In this document: piece by piece, positions 26,983 to 35,096 of the stretch
How the letters are laid out: each line of letters starts with the position of its first letter
Position numbering within the stretch: the stretch's first letter is position 1
From: Pseudooceanicola spongiae
GTDB lineage: Bacteria > Pseudomonadota > Alphaproteobacteria > Rhodobacterales > Rhodobacteraceae
NCBI RefSeq assembly: GCF_014899185.1
Contig: NZ_CP045201.1
Span: forward strand, 3,325,501-3,389,500
Reading direction: 5' to 3'
Length of the DNA: 64,000 bases
Translations under genes and position numbers: made by a program
Notes under the pieces: generated by a model
What the model was told of the DNA's origin: nothing
What the model saw: the letters and a program-made list of their open reading frames with translations, nothing else
Databases searched by the model: none

Positions 26983-28332
26983 TTAACGCTCCAGCAGGCG
27001 GGCCATCGTGTATTCGCTGGCGAGGATGGTGCGGCGGAAACGGCCCAGCGGGAAGCGGGGCGGTGGGGCGGCAAAGGCCTTTGGCAGCTCGTATCTTGGG
27101 GCTTGGTCCTGGGCGAGGTCGGCGAGGATCGTGCCGGTGTAGCTGGCCATGGCGACGCCGTTGCCGTGGTAGCCGAAGCCGGCAAAGGCGCCCTCCAGCC
27201 CCGGGATCGGGCCGCAGTAGGGGGTGAGCGAGGCCGTCAGGCAGACCATTCCGGACCAGTGGAACGGGGTTTCGACGTGTTTCCAGGCGGGGAAGGCGGC
27301 GTCGAAATCAGCGCGGACCTTGGCGGAGACGCGGGCTTCGTTCTGGGGCGAGGAGAGCAGGCCGCCACGCTGGCCGAAGACCATGCGGCCCTCGGGTGTC
27401 AGGTGGAAATAGTGCAGCAGGCGGCGGTCCTCATAGCTCATCTGGCGGGAGGTGAAGCCCTGGGCGGCCAGTTCATCCTCGCTCATCGGTCTGGTGGCGA
27501 GGACGGAGCTTTGGGCGGGCAGCACGCGGCCCTTGAGCCAGGGGATCAGGTTCTCCGCAGTGTAGCCATTGGTGGCGAAGATGACGCGATCCGCCTCGAT
27601 CGTGGCGGTTGGCGTGGTGAGCGTGAAGGTCTGCCCGGACTTTTCGACCGAGAGCACCGGGCTTTGGCCGTGGATGCGTGCGCCTGCCGCTGTGGCGGCG
27701 CGCACGAGGCCAGCGAGGTATTTGCGCGGGTGCAGGGCGAAGCCGAGCGGGGTTTGCAGCGCGCCGTGCCATGTCGGGCCAGAGAGGCCATGGGTGGCGA
27801 GGTCGGCCTTTTCGATCAGGGTCGCGTCGGCGCCATAGTCTCGGGCGAAATCGGGGGCCTTTTTACGCAGGGCCTCCATCGCGCGCCGGGAATGGGCGAG
27901 GATCACCTCGCCTGAAGAGTGGCGGTCGACGTCGATGGCGTGGCGGGTCAGCAGGGCGTCGACATGGGCAATCGCGGCGGCCTCGGCGCGGCGGACCTGC
28001 GCCGGGCTGTCCGCGCCGAAGCGGCGCAGCATCAGATCCGTGGCGCGGTGCGAGCCGAGGCAGCAGAAGCCGCCGTTGCGCCCCGAAGCGCCGAAGCCCG
28101 GGAATTCAGCGTCGAGAAGGGTGACATCGACGCCCGCCTCGGCCAGCGCCAGCGTGGCGTTGAGGCCGGTGTAGCCCGCGCCGATCACCGCGACGCGGGT
28201 GCGCGAGGCACCGGAGGCGGGGGCATGTTCCAGCGCTTCGGCGGGGACGGCATCGGCCCAGTAGCAGGCCGCGATCACGTCGCGGGAATAGGTGTAGTCG
28301 GGGTAGAGGCGGCGGAGCTTGGGGGTATTCAC
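26983..28332 (-). CDS. FAD-dependent oxidase, gamma-glutamylputrescine oxidase-like
   Basis: D-amino-acid-oxidase-type flavoprotein of 449 residues. The start LRRLYPDYTYSRD, the FAD-binding VIGAGYTGL near residue 50, and GASGRNGGFC near residue 82 match the PuuB-like group that oxidises gamma-glutamylputrescine. The C-terminus has GFGYHGNGVA, the second FAD-binding block. The start is GTG at 28332. As last gene of the polyamine uptake operon it probably acts on an imported polyamine or its glutamyl adduct, but no gamma-glutamylputrescine synthetase gene lies in this window. A strong hairpin separates it from the permease gene before it. Confidence 0.87.
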   Translation of the reverse strand: MNTPKLRRLYPDYTYSRDVIAACYWADAVPAEALEHAPASGASRTRVAVIGAGYTGLNATLALAEAGVDVTLLDAEFPGFGASGRNGGFCCLGSHRATDLMLRRFGADSPAQVRRAEAAAIAHVDALLTRHAIDVDRHSSGEVILAHSRRAMEALRKKAPDFARDYGADATLIEKADLATHGLSGPTWHGALQTPLGFALHPRKYLAGLVRAATAAGARIHGQSPVLSVEKSGQTFTLTTPTATIEADRVIFATNGYTAENLIPWLKGRVLPAQSSVLATRPMSEDELAAQGFTSRQMSYEDRRLLHYFHLTPEGRMVFGQRGGLLSSPQNEARVSAKVRADFDAAFPAWKHVETPFHWSGMVCLTASLTPYCGPIPGLEGAFAGFGYHGNGVAMASYTGTILADLAQDQAPRYELPKAFAAPPPRFPLGRFRRTILASEYTMARLLER

Positions 28333-28357
28333 GTCACAGGACTTTCGTCAGAATGCA

Positions 28358-28385
28358 GCGGCGCGCCCGGGATAGGGCGCGCCGC
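28358..28385 (-). other. 11-bp hairpin between permease and oxidase genes
   Basis: GCGGCGCGCCC (28358-28368) and GGGCGCGCCGC (28375-28385) pair perfectly around GGGATA. No U-run follows on the minus strand. Within an operon such a stem usually stabilises the upstream message or partly stops transcription before the last gene. Confidence 0.7.
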
Positions 28386-28407
28386 AGGACCTTAAGGAGG
28401 GCGTCTT

Positions 28408-29229
28408 TCAGGTGCGCCCGTCGACCGCGTCGCGTTCCTCTTGCAGTTTGAGGGCGGTGTTGCGCTTCGACATGATCGAAAAGATCACCACGCCGAAGGC
28501 GACGATGCCGATCATCAGCGTCGAGAGGGCGTTGATCTCAGGGCTGACGCCGAGGCGCACGGCCGAGAAGATCTTCATCGGCAGCGTGGTCGAGGAGGGG
28601 CCAGCGGTGAACGACGCGATCACCAGATCATCCAGCGACAGAGTGAAGGCCAGCAGCCAGCCCGAGATCACCGCAGGGGCGATGATCGGCAGGGTGACGA
28701 GGCGAAACGCGCTCCACGGGGTGCAGCCGAGGTCGAGGGCGGCTTCCTCCAGCGAGGTGTCGAAGCTGGAGAGCCGCGAGGACACGACGACCGAGACGTA
28801 GCACATCGCGAAGGTGGTATGGGCCAGCACGATGGTGGTGATGCCGCGGTCCATGTTGATGCCGATGAACAGCAGCAGCAGCGACAGGCCGGTGATCACG
28901 TCGGGCATCACCAGCGGTGCGTAGATCATGCCCGAAAACAGCGTGCGCCCGGAGAACCGCCCCAGCCGCACCAGCAGAAAGGCGGCCATGGTGCCAAGCA
29001 CCGTCGCCAGCGTCGAGGAGATGGCCCCGACCTTCAGCGTGACAAGGGCGGCATCGAGGAAGGCCTCGTTGTGCAGCAGCTCGCCGTACCATTTGGTCGA
29101 GAAACCCGCCCAGACCGTCACCAGTTTCGACGAGTTGAACGAATAGATCACCAGGATCAGCATCGGCAGGTAGAGGAAGGCCAGACCGAAGGTCAGCGAA
29201 ACGACATTGAAGCCGGACATGCGTCTCAT
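28408..29229 (-). CDS. Polyamine ABC transporter permease (PotC/PotI type)
   Basis: Inner-membrane subunit of 273 residues with six hydrophobic segments. The EAA loop that contacts the ATPase reads EEAALDLGCTPWSAFRLVTLPIIAPA. FTAGPSSTTLPM in the second half is typical of the PotC/PotI branch. The start at 29229 is chosen because it overlaps the stop of the upstream permease as ATGA; a second ATG nine nt later lacks that coupling. It acts with the other permease, the ATPase and the periplasmic binding protein encoded upstream. Confidence 0.93.
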   Translation of the reverse strand: MRRMSGFNVVSLTFGLAFLYLPMLILVIYSFNSSKLVTVWAGFSTKWYGELLHNEAFLDAALVTLKVGAISSTLATVLGTMAAFLLVRLGRFSGRTLFSGMIYAPLVMPDVITGLSLLLLFIGINMDRGITTIVLAHTTFAMCYVSVVVSSRLSSFDTSLEEAALDLGCTPWSAFRLVTLPIIAPAVISGWLLAFTLSLDDLVIASFTAGPSSTTLPMKIFSAVRLGVSPEINALSTLMIGIVAFGVVIFSIMSKRNTALKLQEERDAVDGRT

Positions 29230-30116
29230 TGGCTGGCCTCGCGGTTTTTCTGCTCGTTACGCTGGAACAGGATGATCGGGATAATGAGGATCACCAGCAG
29301 CACCACGGCCACGGCCGAGGCGACGGGCCAGTCGCGGTTGGAGAAGAACTCCTCATAGAGCACCTTGCCGATCATCAGGGTTTGCGAGCCCCCGAGCAGC
29401 GAGGGGATGACGAATTCGCCGATTGCCGGGATGAAGACCAGAAAGCAGCCCGCGATGATGCCGGATTTCGACAGCGGGACCGTGACCAGCCAGAAGGCGG
29501 AGGTGCGCGAGCAGCCGAGGTCTTCGGCGGCTTCGAGCAGCGAGCCGTCAAGCTTTTCGAGGTTGGCGTAGATCGGCAGGATCATGAAGGGCAGGTAGGT
29601 GTAGACGATGCCGATATAGACCGCGATTTCCGTGTTCAGGATCGTCAGCGGTTCGTTGATCACCCCGAGCCAGAGCAGGAAGGTGTTGAGCAGCCCCCCC
29701 TGACTGAGGATGCCGATCCAAGAATAGACCCGGATCAGGAAGGAGGTCCAGAACGGCAGGATCACCAGCATCATCAGCGTGGCGCGCCATTCGGGGCGGG
29801 CCGAGGCCATGCCATAGGCGATGGGGTAGCCGATCAGCAGCGTCAGGATGGTCGAGATGCCGGCGATTTTCAGCGAGGAGAGATAGGCCTTCCAGTAGAG
29901 ATCATCAGTGGTGAGGAAGGTGAAATTCTCGAAGTCGAGCTCAGAGAAGAACGCCTTGATGCCGGTGAAACCTTCGGTGAGGTCGAGCTGGGGAAAATAG
30001 GGCGGGCGCGCCAGAGCGACATCGGACAGCGAGATCTTGATAACGATCACGAAGGGGATGAGGAAGAGGGCGATCAGCCAGAGATAGGGAATGAGGATCA
30101 GGGCGAGGCGACGCAT
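29226..30116 (-). CDS. Polyamine ABC transporter permease (PotB/PotH type)
   Basis: Inner-membrane subunit of 296 residues with six hydrophobic segments and an EAA loop LEAAEDLGCSRTSAFWLVTVPL. The N-terminal periplasmic insert with two long loops is that of PotB/PotH proteins. GEFVIPSLLGGSQTLMIG in the second half is also characteristic. Its stop overlaps the next permease start by 4 nt. The 166 bp between it and the ATPase gene hold a repeat element in the opposite orientation. Confidence 0.93.
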   Translation of the reverse strand: MRRLALILIPYLWLIALFLIPFVIVIKISLSDVALARPPYFPQLDLTEGFTGIKAFFSELDFENFTFLTTDDLYWKAYLSSLKIAGISTILTLLIGYPIAYGMASARPEWRATLMMLVILPFWTSFLIRVYSWIGILSQGGLLNTFLLWLGVINEPLTILNTEIAVYIGIVYTYLPFMILPIYANLEKLDGSLLEAAEDLGCSRTSAFWLVTVPLSKSGIIAGCFLVFIPAIGEFVIPSLLGGSQTLMIGKVLYEEFFSNRDWPVASAVAVVLLVILIIPIILFQRNEQKNREASQ

Positions 30117-30173
30117 TCAGTGGCCCTTCCTGTTGCGGGCGGGGAGCAGTGAAGAGGGAGAGGGGGGCGAAGA

Positions 30174-30235
30174 GGGGGCGCTGCCCCCATCGGCTGCGCC
30201 GATTCCCCCGAAGTATTTCGGGCAAGATGACAGGG
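30174..30235 (+). repeat. Two-hairpin intergenic element, copy R3 (tail type A)
   Basis: Hairpin 1 is GGGGGC-GCT-GCCCCC (30174-30188). Hairpin 2 is ATCGGC-TGC-GCCGAT (30189-30203). The tail CCCCCGAAGTATTTC then GGGCAAGATGACAGGG runs to 30235. It lies inside the polyamine operon between the ATPase and permease genes but is written on the other strand, so the operon transcript carries its complement. Confidence 0.85.
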
Positions 30236-30282
30236 CGCGGGAGGAGGGGATGCGGGGCAGGCGTGTGCGGGGGGACTGCATC

Positions 30283-31404
30283 CTAACGCTCCAGCAGGAT
30301 GGCGGCGGTGTCGGACCAGCTGAGCCAGACCTTGTCCTCCCAAGTGAAGGAGCGGCGGGCGATGCGGCGGGTGTTGGCGCTCTGGGCCTTGATGATATGG
30401 CCGCTGGGGAGTTTGACGTGGTAGGTCGAGATATTGCCCAGATAGCCGATGTCGAGGATTTCGCCTTCGATGACATTGGCGGCCTCGGGGCGCTCGGCGG
30501 AGATGGCGATCTTTTCCGGGCGGATCGCGAGGTAGCAGGTCTGGTCCTTTTGCAGCATGGCGGTGGTGGTGGCGATCAGGGGCGACTGGCCCTCTGCCCA
30601 GTTCACCAGCACCTTGTCGCCGGTCTGGTTCGCCTTGCCTTCGATGATGTTCACTGCACCGATGAAGTCGGCGACATAGACCGAGGTCGGGGCCTCGTAG
30701 ATCTGGTCGGGGGTGGAGACCTGCACCAGCTTGCCCTCGTCCATCACGGCGACACGGGAGGCGACGGTCATCGCCTCTTCCTGGTCGTGGGTGACGATGA
30801 CGAAGGTGGTGCCGGTCTTTTCCTGGATGTCCATCAGCTCGAACTGGGTCTCTTCGCGCAGCTTGCGGTCGAGCGCGCCCAAGGGTTCGTCGAGCAGCAG
30901 CAGTTTCGGCGCCTTGGCGAGGGAGCGGGCGAGGGCGACGCGCTGACGCTGTCCGCCGGAGAGCTGGTGCGGCTTGCGGCGGGCGAATTTCTCCAGCCGG
31001 GTCAGGCGGATCATGTCGGCGACGCGGGTCTCGATCTCGCCCTTGTCGCGCCCTTCGCGGCGCAGGCCGAAGGCGACGTTTTCCCAGACCGAAAGGTGCG
31101 GGAACAGAGCATAGCTCTGGAACATCATGTTGACGGGGCGTTTGTTGGGCGGCACGGCGGCAATGTCTTCGCCGCCCAGCAGGATCTTGCCCGAGGTCGG
31201 CATCTCAAACCCTGCGAGCATCCGCATCAGCGTGGTCTTGCCGCAGCCCGAGGGGCCAAGCAGGGCAAAGAATTCGCGCGCGTAGATGTCGAGGTCGAGA
31301 TTGGCGATCGCGGTGAAGTCGCCGAATTTCTTGGTCACATTCCTGAACTGGATCAGGGGTTTTTCGTCGGGGTCTTGCCACGGCGCGAAAACGGTTTGTT
31401 GCAT
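30283..31404 (-). CDS. Polyamine ABC transporter ATP-binding protein (PotA/PotG type)
   Basis: ATPase of 373 residues that drives spermidine/putrescine uptake at the inner face of the membrane. Walker A GPSGCGKTT near residue 52, Q-loop FQSYALFPH, signature LSGGQRQRVALARS, Walker B LLLLDEPLGALD and the switch VTHDQEEA are intact. The C-terminal 130 residues form the regulatory TOBE-like domain of the Pot/Pst-like importers. It lies 102 bp after the binding-protein gene, with a hairpin between them. Confidence 0.94.
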   Translation of the reverse strand: MQQTVFAPWQDPDEKPLIQFRNVTKKFGDFTAIANLDLDIYAREFFALLGPSGCGKTTLMRMLAGFEMPTSGKILLGGEDIAAVPPNKRPVNMMFQSYALFPHLSVWENVAFGLRREGRDKGEIETRVADMIRLTRLEKFARRKPHQLSGGQRQRVALARSLAKAPKLLLLDEPLGALDRKLREETQFELMDIQEKTGTTFVIVTHDQEEAMTVASRVAVMDEGKLVQVSTPDQIYEAPTSVYVADFIGAVNIIEGKANQTGDKVLVNWAEGQSPLIATTTAMLQKDQTCYLAIRPEKIAISAERPEAANVIEGEILDIGYLGNISTYHVKLPSGHIIKAQSANTRRIARRSFTWEDKVWLSWSDTAAILLER

Positions 31405-31435
31405 CCGGCATTATCCGCAAATTCTGAGGGATATT

Positions 31436-31461
31436 CCCCGCGCCACGGATGAGGCGCGGGG
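31436..31461 (-). other. 9-bp hairpin between binding-protein and ATPase genes
   Basis: CCCCGCGCC (31436-31444) and GGCGCGGGG (31453-31461) pair perfectly around an 8-nt loop. There is no U-run on the minus strand. Such a stem just after the binding-protein gene is common in ABC operons and protects that message segment so more binding protein is made; that role here is inferred. Confidence 0.65.
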
Positions 31462-31506
31462 TGTCTGTCTGGCCGCGCGAGGCGGGTCAGGCGGTCAGGG
31501 GCGGGC

Positions 31507-32592
31507 TCAGGTGCCCGATTTGATCTTGGTCCAGAGGCGCGTCAGGGTGCGCTGGTCCTTCGGGCCCCAGGGCGTGACGGTATAGAGCTTTTCAAGCGTC
31601 TCGGCGCTGGGGTAGATCGCCGGATCGCCGATCACGTCCTCGTTCAGGTATGCCTGCGAGGCCTTGTTGCCGTTGGCGTAATAGACATAGTTCGACGCCG
31701 CCGCCATGTTTTCGGGGTCCATGATGAAGTTCAGGAACTTGTGCGCAGCATCGGGGTTGGGCGCATCCACCGGGATCGCCATCATGTCGAACCACATCAG
31801 CGCGCCTTCCTTGGGCGCATTGTAGGCGATCTCGACGCCGTTGTCGGCCTCGGCGGCACGGTCGCGCGATTGCAGGATGTCACCGGACCAGCCGAAGGCG
31901 ACGCAGATGTCACCATTCGCCAGCGCGTTGATGTATTCCGAGCTGTGGAACTTCTGGATATAGGGGCGCACGGCCAGCAGGACTTCCTCAGCCTTGGCGA
32001 GGGATTCTTCGTCCTTGCTGTCGGGATCAAGGCCGGCATAGGTCAGTGCCGCCGGGATCATCTCGGTCGGAGCGTCGAGGAAATGCACGCCGCAGGACGA
32101 CAGCTTTTCCATGATCGCGGGATCGAACACCATCGACAGGCTGTCGATCGGGGCGTCGTCGCCCAGCACTTCCTTGATCTTGGGCAGGTTCACCCCGATG
32201 CCGGTGGTGCCCCACATGTAGTTGATCGAATACTCGCCGCCCGGATCATAGGCATCGGTGCGCTTTTCGATCACGTCCCACATGTTGGCGAGGTTCGGCA
32301 GCTTGGACTTGTCCAGCTTCTGGAAGGCCCCGGCCTGGATCTGGCGCTGCAGGAAGGTGCCCGTCGGCACCACCACATCATAGCCCGACCCACCGGCCAG
32401 CATCTTGGTTTCCAGCAATTCGTTGGAATCGAACACGTCGTAGACCAGATCGATGCCGGTCTCTTCCTTGAATTTGCTCAGCAGCGATTCATCGATGTAG
32501 TCGGACCAGTTGTAGACGTGGACCTCTTCGGCCTGCACCGCGGCGGCGGTCAGGGCGAGGGTGGCAGTCAGCGTAAGCAGAGGAATCTTCAT
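31507..32592 (-). CDS. Polyamine ABC transporter substrate-binding protein (PotF/PotD type)
   Basis: Periplasmic protein of 361 residues that captures putrescine or spermidine. The signal peptide is about 21 residues and ends at AVQA, with mature start EEVHVYNWSDYID. VHVYNWSDYI, DVFDSNELLETKML and YDVVVPT are PotF/PotD hallmarks. The aromatic and acidic pocket residues lie in SINYMWGTTGIGVN and FGWSGDI. GGGAG lies 7 nt before the ATG. It is the first gene of the five-gene operon, reading away from a GntR regulator that probably controls it. Confidence 0.95.
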   Translation of the reverse strand: MKIPLLTLTATLALTAAAVQAEEVHVYNWSDYIDESLLSKFKEETGIDLVYDVFDSNELLETKMLAGGSGYDVVVPTGTFLQRQIQAGAFQKLDKSKLPNLANMWDVIEKRTDAYDPGGEYSINYMWGTTGIGVNLPKIKEVLGDDAPIDSLSMVFDPAIMEKLSSCGVHFLDAPTEMIPAALTYAGLDPDSKDEESLAKAEEVLLAVRPYIQKFHSSEYINALANGDICVAFGWSGDILQSRDRAAEADNGVEIAYNAPKEGALMWFDMMAIPVDAPNPDAAHKFLNFIMDPENMAAASNYVYYANGNKASQAYLNEDVIGDPAIYPSAETLEKLYTVTPWGPKDQRTLTRLWTKIKSGT

Positions 32593-32630
32593 CGTTATCT
32601 CCCGTTGAATGGCAGGGTCTCACGTGCCCC

Positions 32631-32650
32631 TTGATCCGGAATTTGATCAA
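32631..32650. promoter_or_regulatory. Candidate GntR operator upstream of the polyamine operon
   Basis: TTGATC occurs twice 12 bp apart (32631 and 32643). The second is part of the palindrome TTGATCAA, and the outer halves also form TTGATC-N8-GATCAA. The 10-mer AATTTGATCA at 32640-32649 recurs exactly at 33493-33502. It lies in the 147-bp region shared by the binding-protein gene and the GntR gene. A weak minus-strand promoter (TTGCTT-N17-TCAAAT) would overlap it. Confidence 0.5.
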
Positions 32651-32739
32651 ACGTCGCGCAGAAAAGCAACAAGCAGATGTTTTCATGTGCTGCCCTGCCG
32701 TGCAAGATAAAGGCCAGAGCCGGATATCGGAGGTCGATG

Positions 32740-33453
32740 ATGAATTTGCAGGCAGCCCATGAGGGCACCGGCGGGGCGCGGCCTACCGCCATGCCGGACG
32801 CCGCCACTCCCGCCGGTCTGCCAGCCGGTCTGCCCGCGCATGAGCTGGTCTACCGCGAGCTGCGCGCCCGTGTGCTGCATGGCGTGTTCGAGCCGGGGCA
32901 GGCCGTCACCATTCAGGGCCTGACCCGCGACCTTGCCGTCGGCATGACCCCCGTGCGTGAGGCGCTGCGCCGTCTGATGGCCGAAGGCGCGCTGGAATTT
33001 CGTGGAAACCGGCGTATTTCGGTGCCCGTTCTGGCCGAGTCTGACGTTGAACAGCTGCGTCACGCCCGGATTGCGCTGGAACCGGATCTGGCCCGGCGCG
33101 CCTGCCGCACCGCCACGGCGCACGATATCGCGGAGCTGCAGGCGATCGATTCCAAGCTCGACGAGGCGATCCGGCGGGGCAATGTGCATGGCTATCTGGT
33201 CGAGAACCACCGCTTTCACGCCCGCCTCAACGCCGTTGCCGAGGCGCCTATTCTCACCGGTCTGGTGGAAGGTCTCTGGCTGCGGTTCGGCCCCTCTCTG
33301 CGGGTTGTCTGCGGTCAATTCGGCACGCGTAACCTGCCGGACATGCACAAGGATCTCGTGAGTGCCTTAAAATTAGGCGATTGCGAGGCCGCCGCGGTGG
33401 CCATGGCAGGCGATGTCGAACAGGGCATGGAGATGATCGCGCAGGCGCTGTGA
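32740..33453 (+). CDS. GntR family transcriptional regulator (FCD subfamily)
   Basis: DNA-binding regulator of 237 residues. The winged helix-turn-helix near residues 35-95 includes VYRELRARVLHGVFEPGQ and LAVGMTPVREALRRLMAEGAL, the standard GntR signature. The C-terminal helical FCD domain (about 105-230) carries HRFHARLN with metal-binding histidines and HKDLVSALKLGD. GGAGG (32729-32733) suits the ATG at 32740 better than the one three nt before. It sits between the polyamine uptake operon and an aminotransferase gene and is the obvious candidate to sense a polyamine or breakdown product. Confidence 0.9.
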   Translation: MNLQAAHEGTGGARPTAMPDAATPAGLPAGLPAHELVYRELRARVLHGVFEPGQAVTIQGLTRDLAVGMTPVREALRRLMAEGALEFRGNRRISVPVLAESDVEQLRHARIALEPDLARRACRTATAHDIAELQAIDSKLDEAIRRGNVHGYLVENHRFHARLNAVAEAPILTGLVEGLWLRFGPSLRVVCGQFGTRNLPDMHKDLVSALKLGDCEAAAVAMAGDVEQGMEMIAQAL

Positions 33454-33480
33454 CGCCCCCGGCCGTGGGGCGTGATTCGA

Positions 33481-33508
33481 TTGACAGTGAATAATTTGAT
33501 CATATTCT
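33481..33508 (+). promoter_or_regulatory. Promoter with embedded operator for the aminotransferase gene
   Basis: A perfect -35 TTGACA (33481-33486), a 16-bp spacer and -10 TATTCT (33503-33508) lie 56 bp before the aminotransferase start. The spacer contains AATTTGATCA (33493-33502), the 10-mer also found upstream of the polyamine operon. A repressor bound there would block polymerase directly. Confidence 0.6.
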
Positions 33509-33563
33509 TAGGCTATCCGGTTCATACCGCCCATTCCTGCCGCCCGTCAGAAAGGTCCTCCTC

Positions 33564-34949
33564 ATGTCCACGATCTCCAACCACATGCCCACCGCCGAAC
33601 TTCAGGCGCTCGACGTGGCGCACCACATCCACCCGTTCTCGACTCAGGAAGACCTGCAGAAGAAAGGCGCCCGCGTCATCACCAGCGCCAAGGGCGTCTG
33701 GCTGAAGGACAGCGAAGGCGAAGATGTGCTGGATGCGATGGCAGGCCTCTGGTGCGTCAACATCGGCTATGGCCGCGAGGAACTGGCCGAAGCCGCCTTC
33801 CGTCAGATGAAGGAGCTGCCCTACTACAACACCTTCTTCATGACGACCCACGTGCCGGTCATCGCGCTGGCCGCGAAACTGGCCGAGATGGCGCCCGGTG
33901 ACCTCAACCACGTCTTCTTCGCCTCTTCAGGCTCCGAGGCGAACGACACCAACATCCGCCTCGTGCGCACCTACTGGCAGGAAAAGGGCAAGCCTGAGAA
34001 GAAGGTGATCATCTCGCGCTGGAACGCCTATCACGGCTCCTCCGTCGCCTCCTCCTCGCTCGGCGGCATGAAGGGTATGCACGCCCAGAGCGGCTATATC
34101 CCCGACATGCACCACATAGACCAGCCGAACTGGTGGTCCGAGGGTGGTGAATCCACCCCCGAAGACTTCGGGCTGGAGCGCGCACAGCAGCTCGAACAGG
34201 CGATCCTCGAGATCGGCGAAGACAAGGTCGCGGCCTTCATCGCTGAACCGGTGCAGGGTGCCGGCGGCGTCATCATCCCGCCCAGCACCTACTGGCCGGA
34301 AATCCAGCGCATCTGCGACAAATACGAAATCCTGCTGATCGCGGACGAAGTGATCTGTGGCTTCGGGCGCACCGGCAACTGGTTCGGCTCCCAGACCATG
34401 GGCATCAAGCCCGACATCATGACCATCGCCAAGGGCCTGTCCTCGGGCTACCAGCCCATCGGCGGCTCGATCGTCAGTGACGAGGTGGCGGCGGTGATCG
34501 GCGCGACCGAATTCAACCACGGCTACACCTACTCCGGCCACCCGGTCGCCTGCGCCGTGGCGCTGGAAAATCTGCGCATCCTGGAGGAGGAAAAGATCGT
34601 CGACACCCTGCGCGACGACACTGGCCCCTACCTGCAGGAGAAATTCCGCAGCCTGGCAGAGCACCCGATGGTCGGTGAAGCCCAGATCATCGGCGCCATG
34701 GGCTCGCTCGCCCTGACCCCGAACAAGGCCACCCGCGCGCCCTTCAAGGCCGAAACAGGCACCGTCGGCTACATGGTCCGCGAACGCTGCTTCGCCAACA
34801 ATCTGGTGATGCGCCACGTCGGCGACCGCATGATCATCTCGCCGCCGCTGGTGATCACGAAAGCCGAGATCGACATCCTGATCGAGCGCGCCTGGAAATC
34901 CCTCGATGAGGGCATGGCCAACGTCAAAGCCGCCGGCCTTTTCGAATAA
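33564..34949 (+). CDS. Class III aminotransferase, putrescine/polyamine-pyruvate type
   Basis: PLP-dependent enzyme of 461 residues. The fold-type I class III signature is visible: FASSGSEANDTNIR binds phosphate, DEVICGFGRTGNWFG includes the PLP-pairing Asp, and TIAKGLSSGYQPIGG carries the PLP lysine. The close match of these motifs and the neighbours suggest a SpuC-like putrescine-pyruvate aminotransferase; beta-alanine or other omega-amino substrates are alternatives. It follows the GntR gene on the same strand but has its own promoter with an operator-like site. The start ATG has only a modest AAAGG ribosome site. Confidence 0.88.
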   Translation: MSTISNHMPTAELQALDVAHHIHPFSTQEDLQKKGARVITSAKGVWLKDSEGEDVLDAMAGLWCVNIGYGREELAEAAFRQMKELPYYNTFFMTTHVPVIALAAKLAEMAPGDLNHVFFASSGSEANDTNIRLVRTYWQEKGKPEKKVIISRWNAYHGSSVASSSLGGMKGMHAQSGYIPDMHHIDQPNWWSEGGESTPEDFGLERAQQLEQAILEIGEDKVAAFIAEPVQGAGGVIIPPSTYWPEIQRICDKYEILLIADEVICGFGRTGNWFGSQTMGIKPDIMTIAKGLSSGYQPIGGSIVSDEVAAVIGATEFNHGYTYSGHPVACAVALENLRILEEEKIVDTLRDDTGPYLQEKFRSLAEHPMVGEAQIIGAMGSLALTPNKATRAPFKAETGTVGYMVRERCFANNLVMRHVGDRMIISPPLVITKAEIDILIERAWKSLDEGMANVKAAGLFE

Positions 34950-34988
34950 CGGCCCTTTTCGAATAACCGGCCCGAAAACCCCCGGCAT

Positions 34989-35048
34989 GTTTCCCTGTTG
35001 AAAATATCCCGGGGGAGTCCGCCAGCGGCGGACGGGGGCAGCGCCCCC
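34989..35048 (-). repeat. Two-hairpin intergenic element, copy R4 (tail type B)
   Basis: Read on the minus strand: hairpin 1 GGGGGC-GCT-GCCCCC (35048-35034), hairpin 2 GTCCGCC-GCT-GGCGGAC (35033-35017), then TCCCCCGGGATATTTTC and AACAGGGAAAC (to 34989). It lies 49 nt past the stop of the LytTR gene in its sense direction. The tail differs from type A but matches that at 62361-62394. Confidence 0.82.
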
Positions 35049-35096
35049 TCCTGACCCTTGCCAACCGCCCGGCCTCCCCCGCCGGGCGGCGCCAGT

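Noticed and set aside
26981-30300. The shared string AACGCTCCAGCAG at 26983 and 30283 as a repeat
   Set aside because: It is the 3' coding end of two genes that both finish with Leu-Leu-Glu-Arg and is short. Chance convergence of codons explains it.
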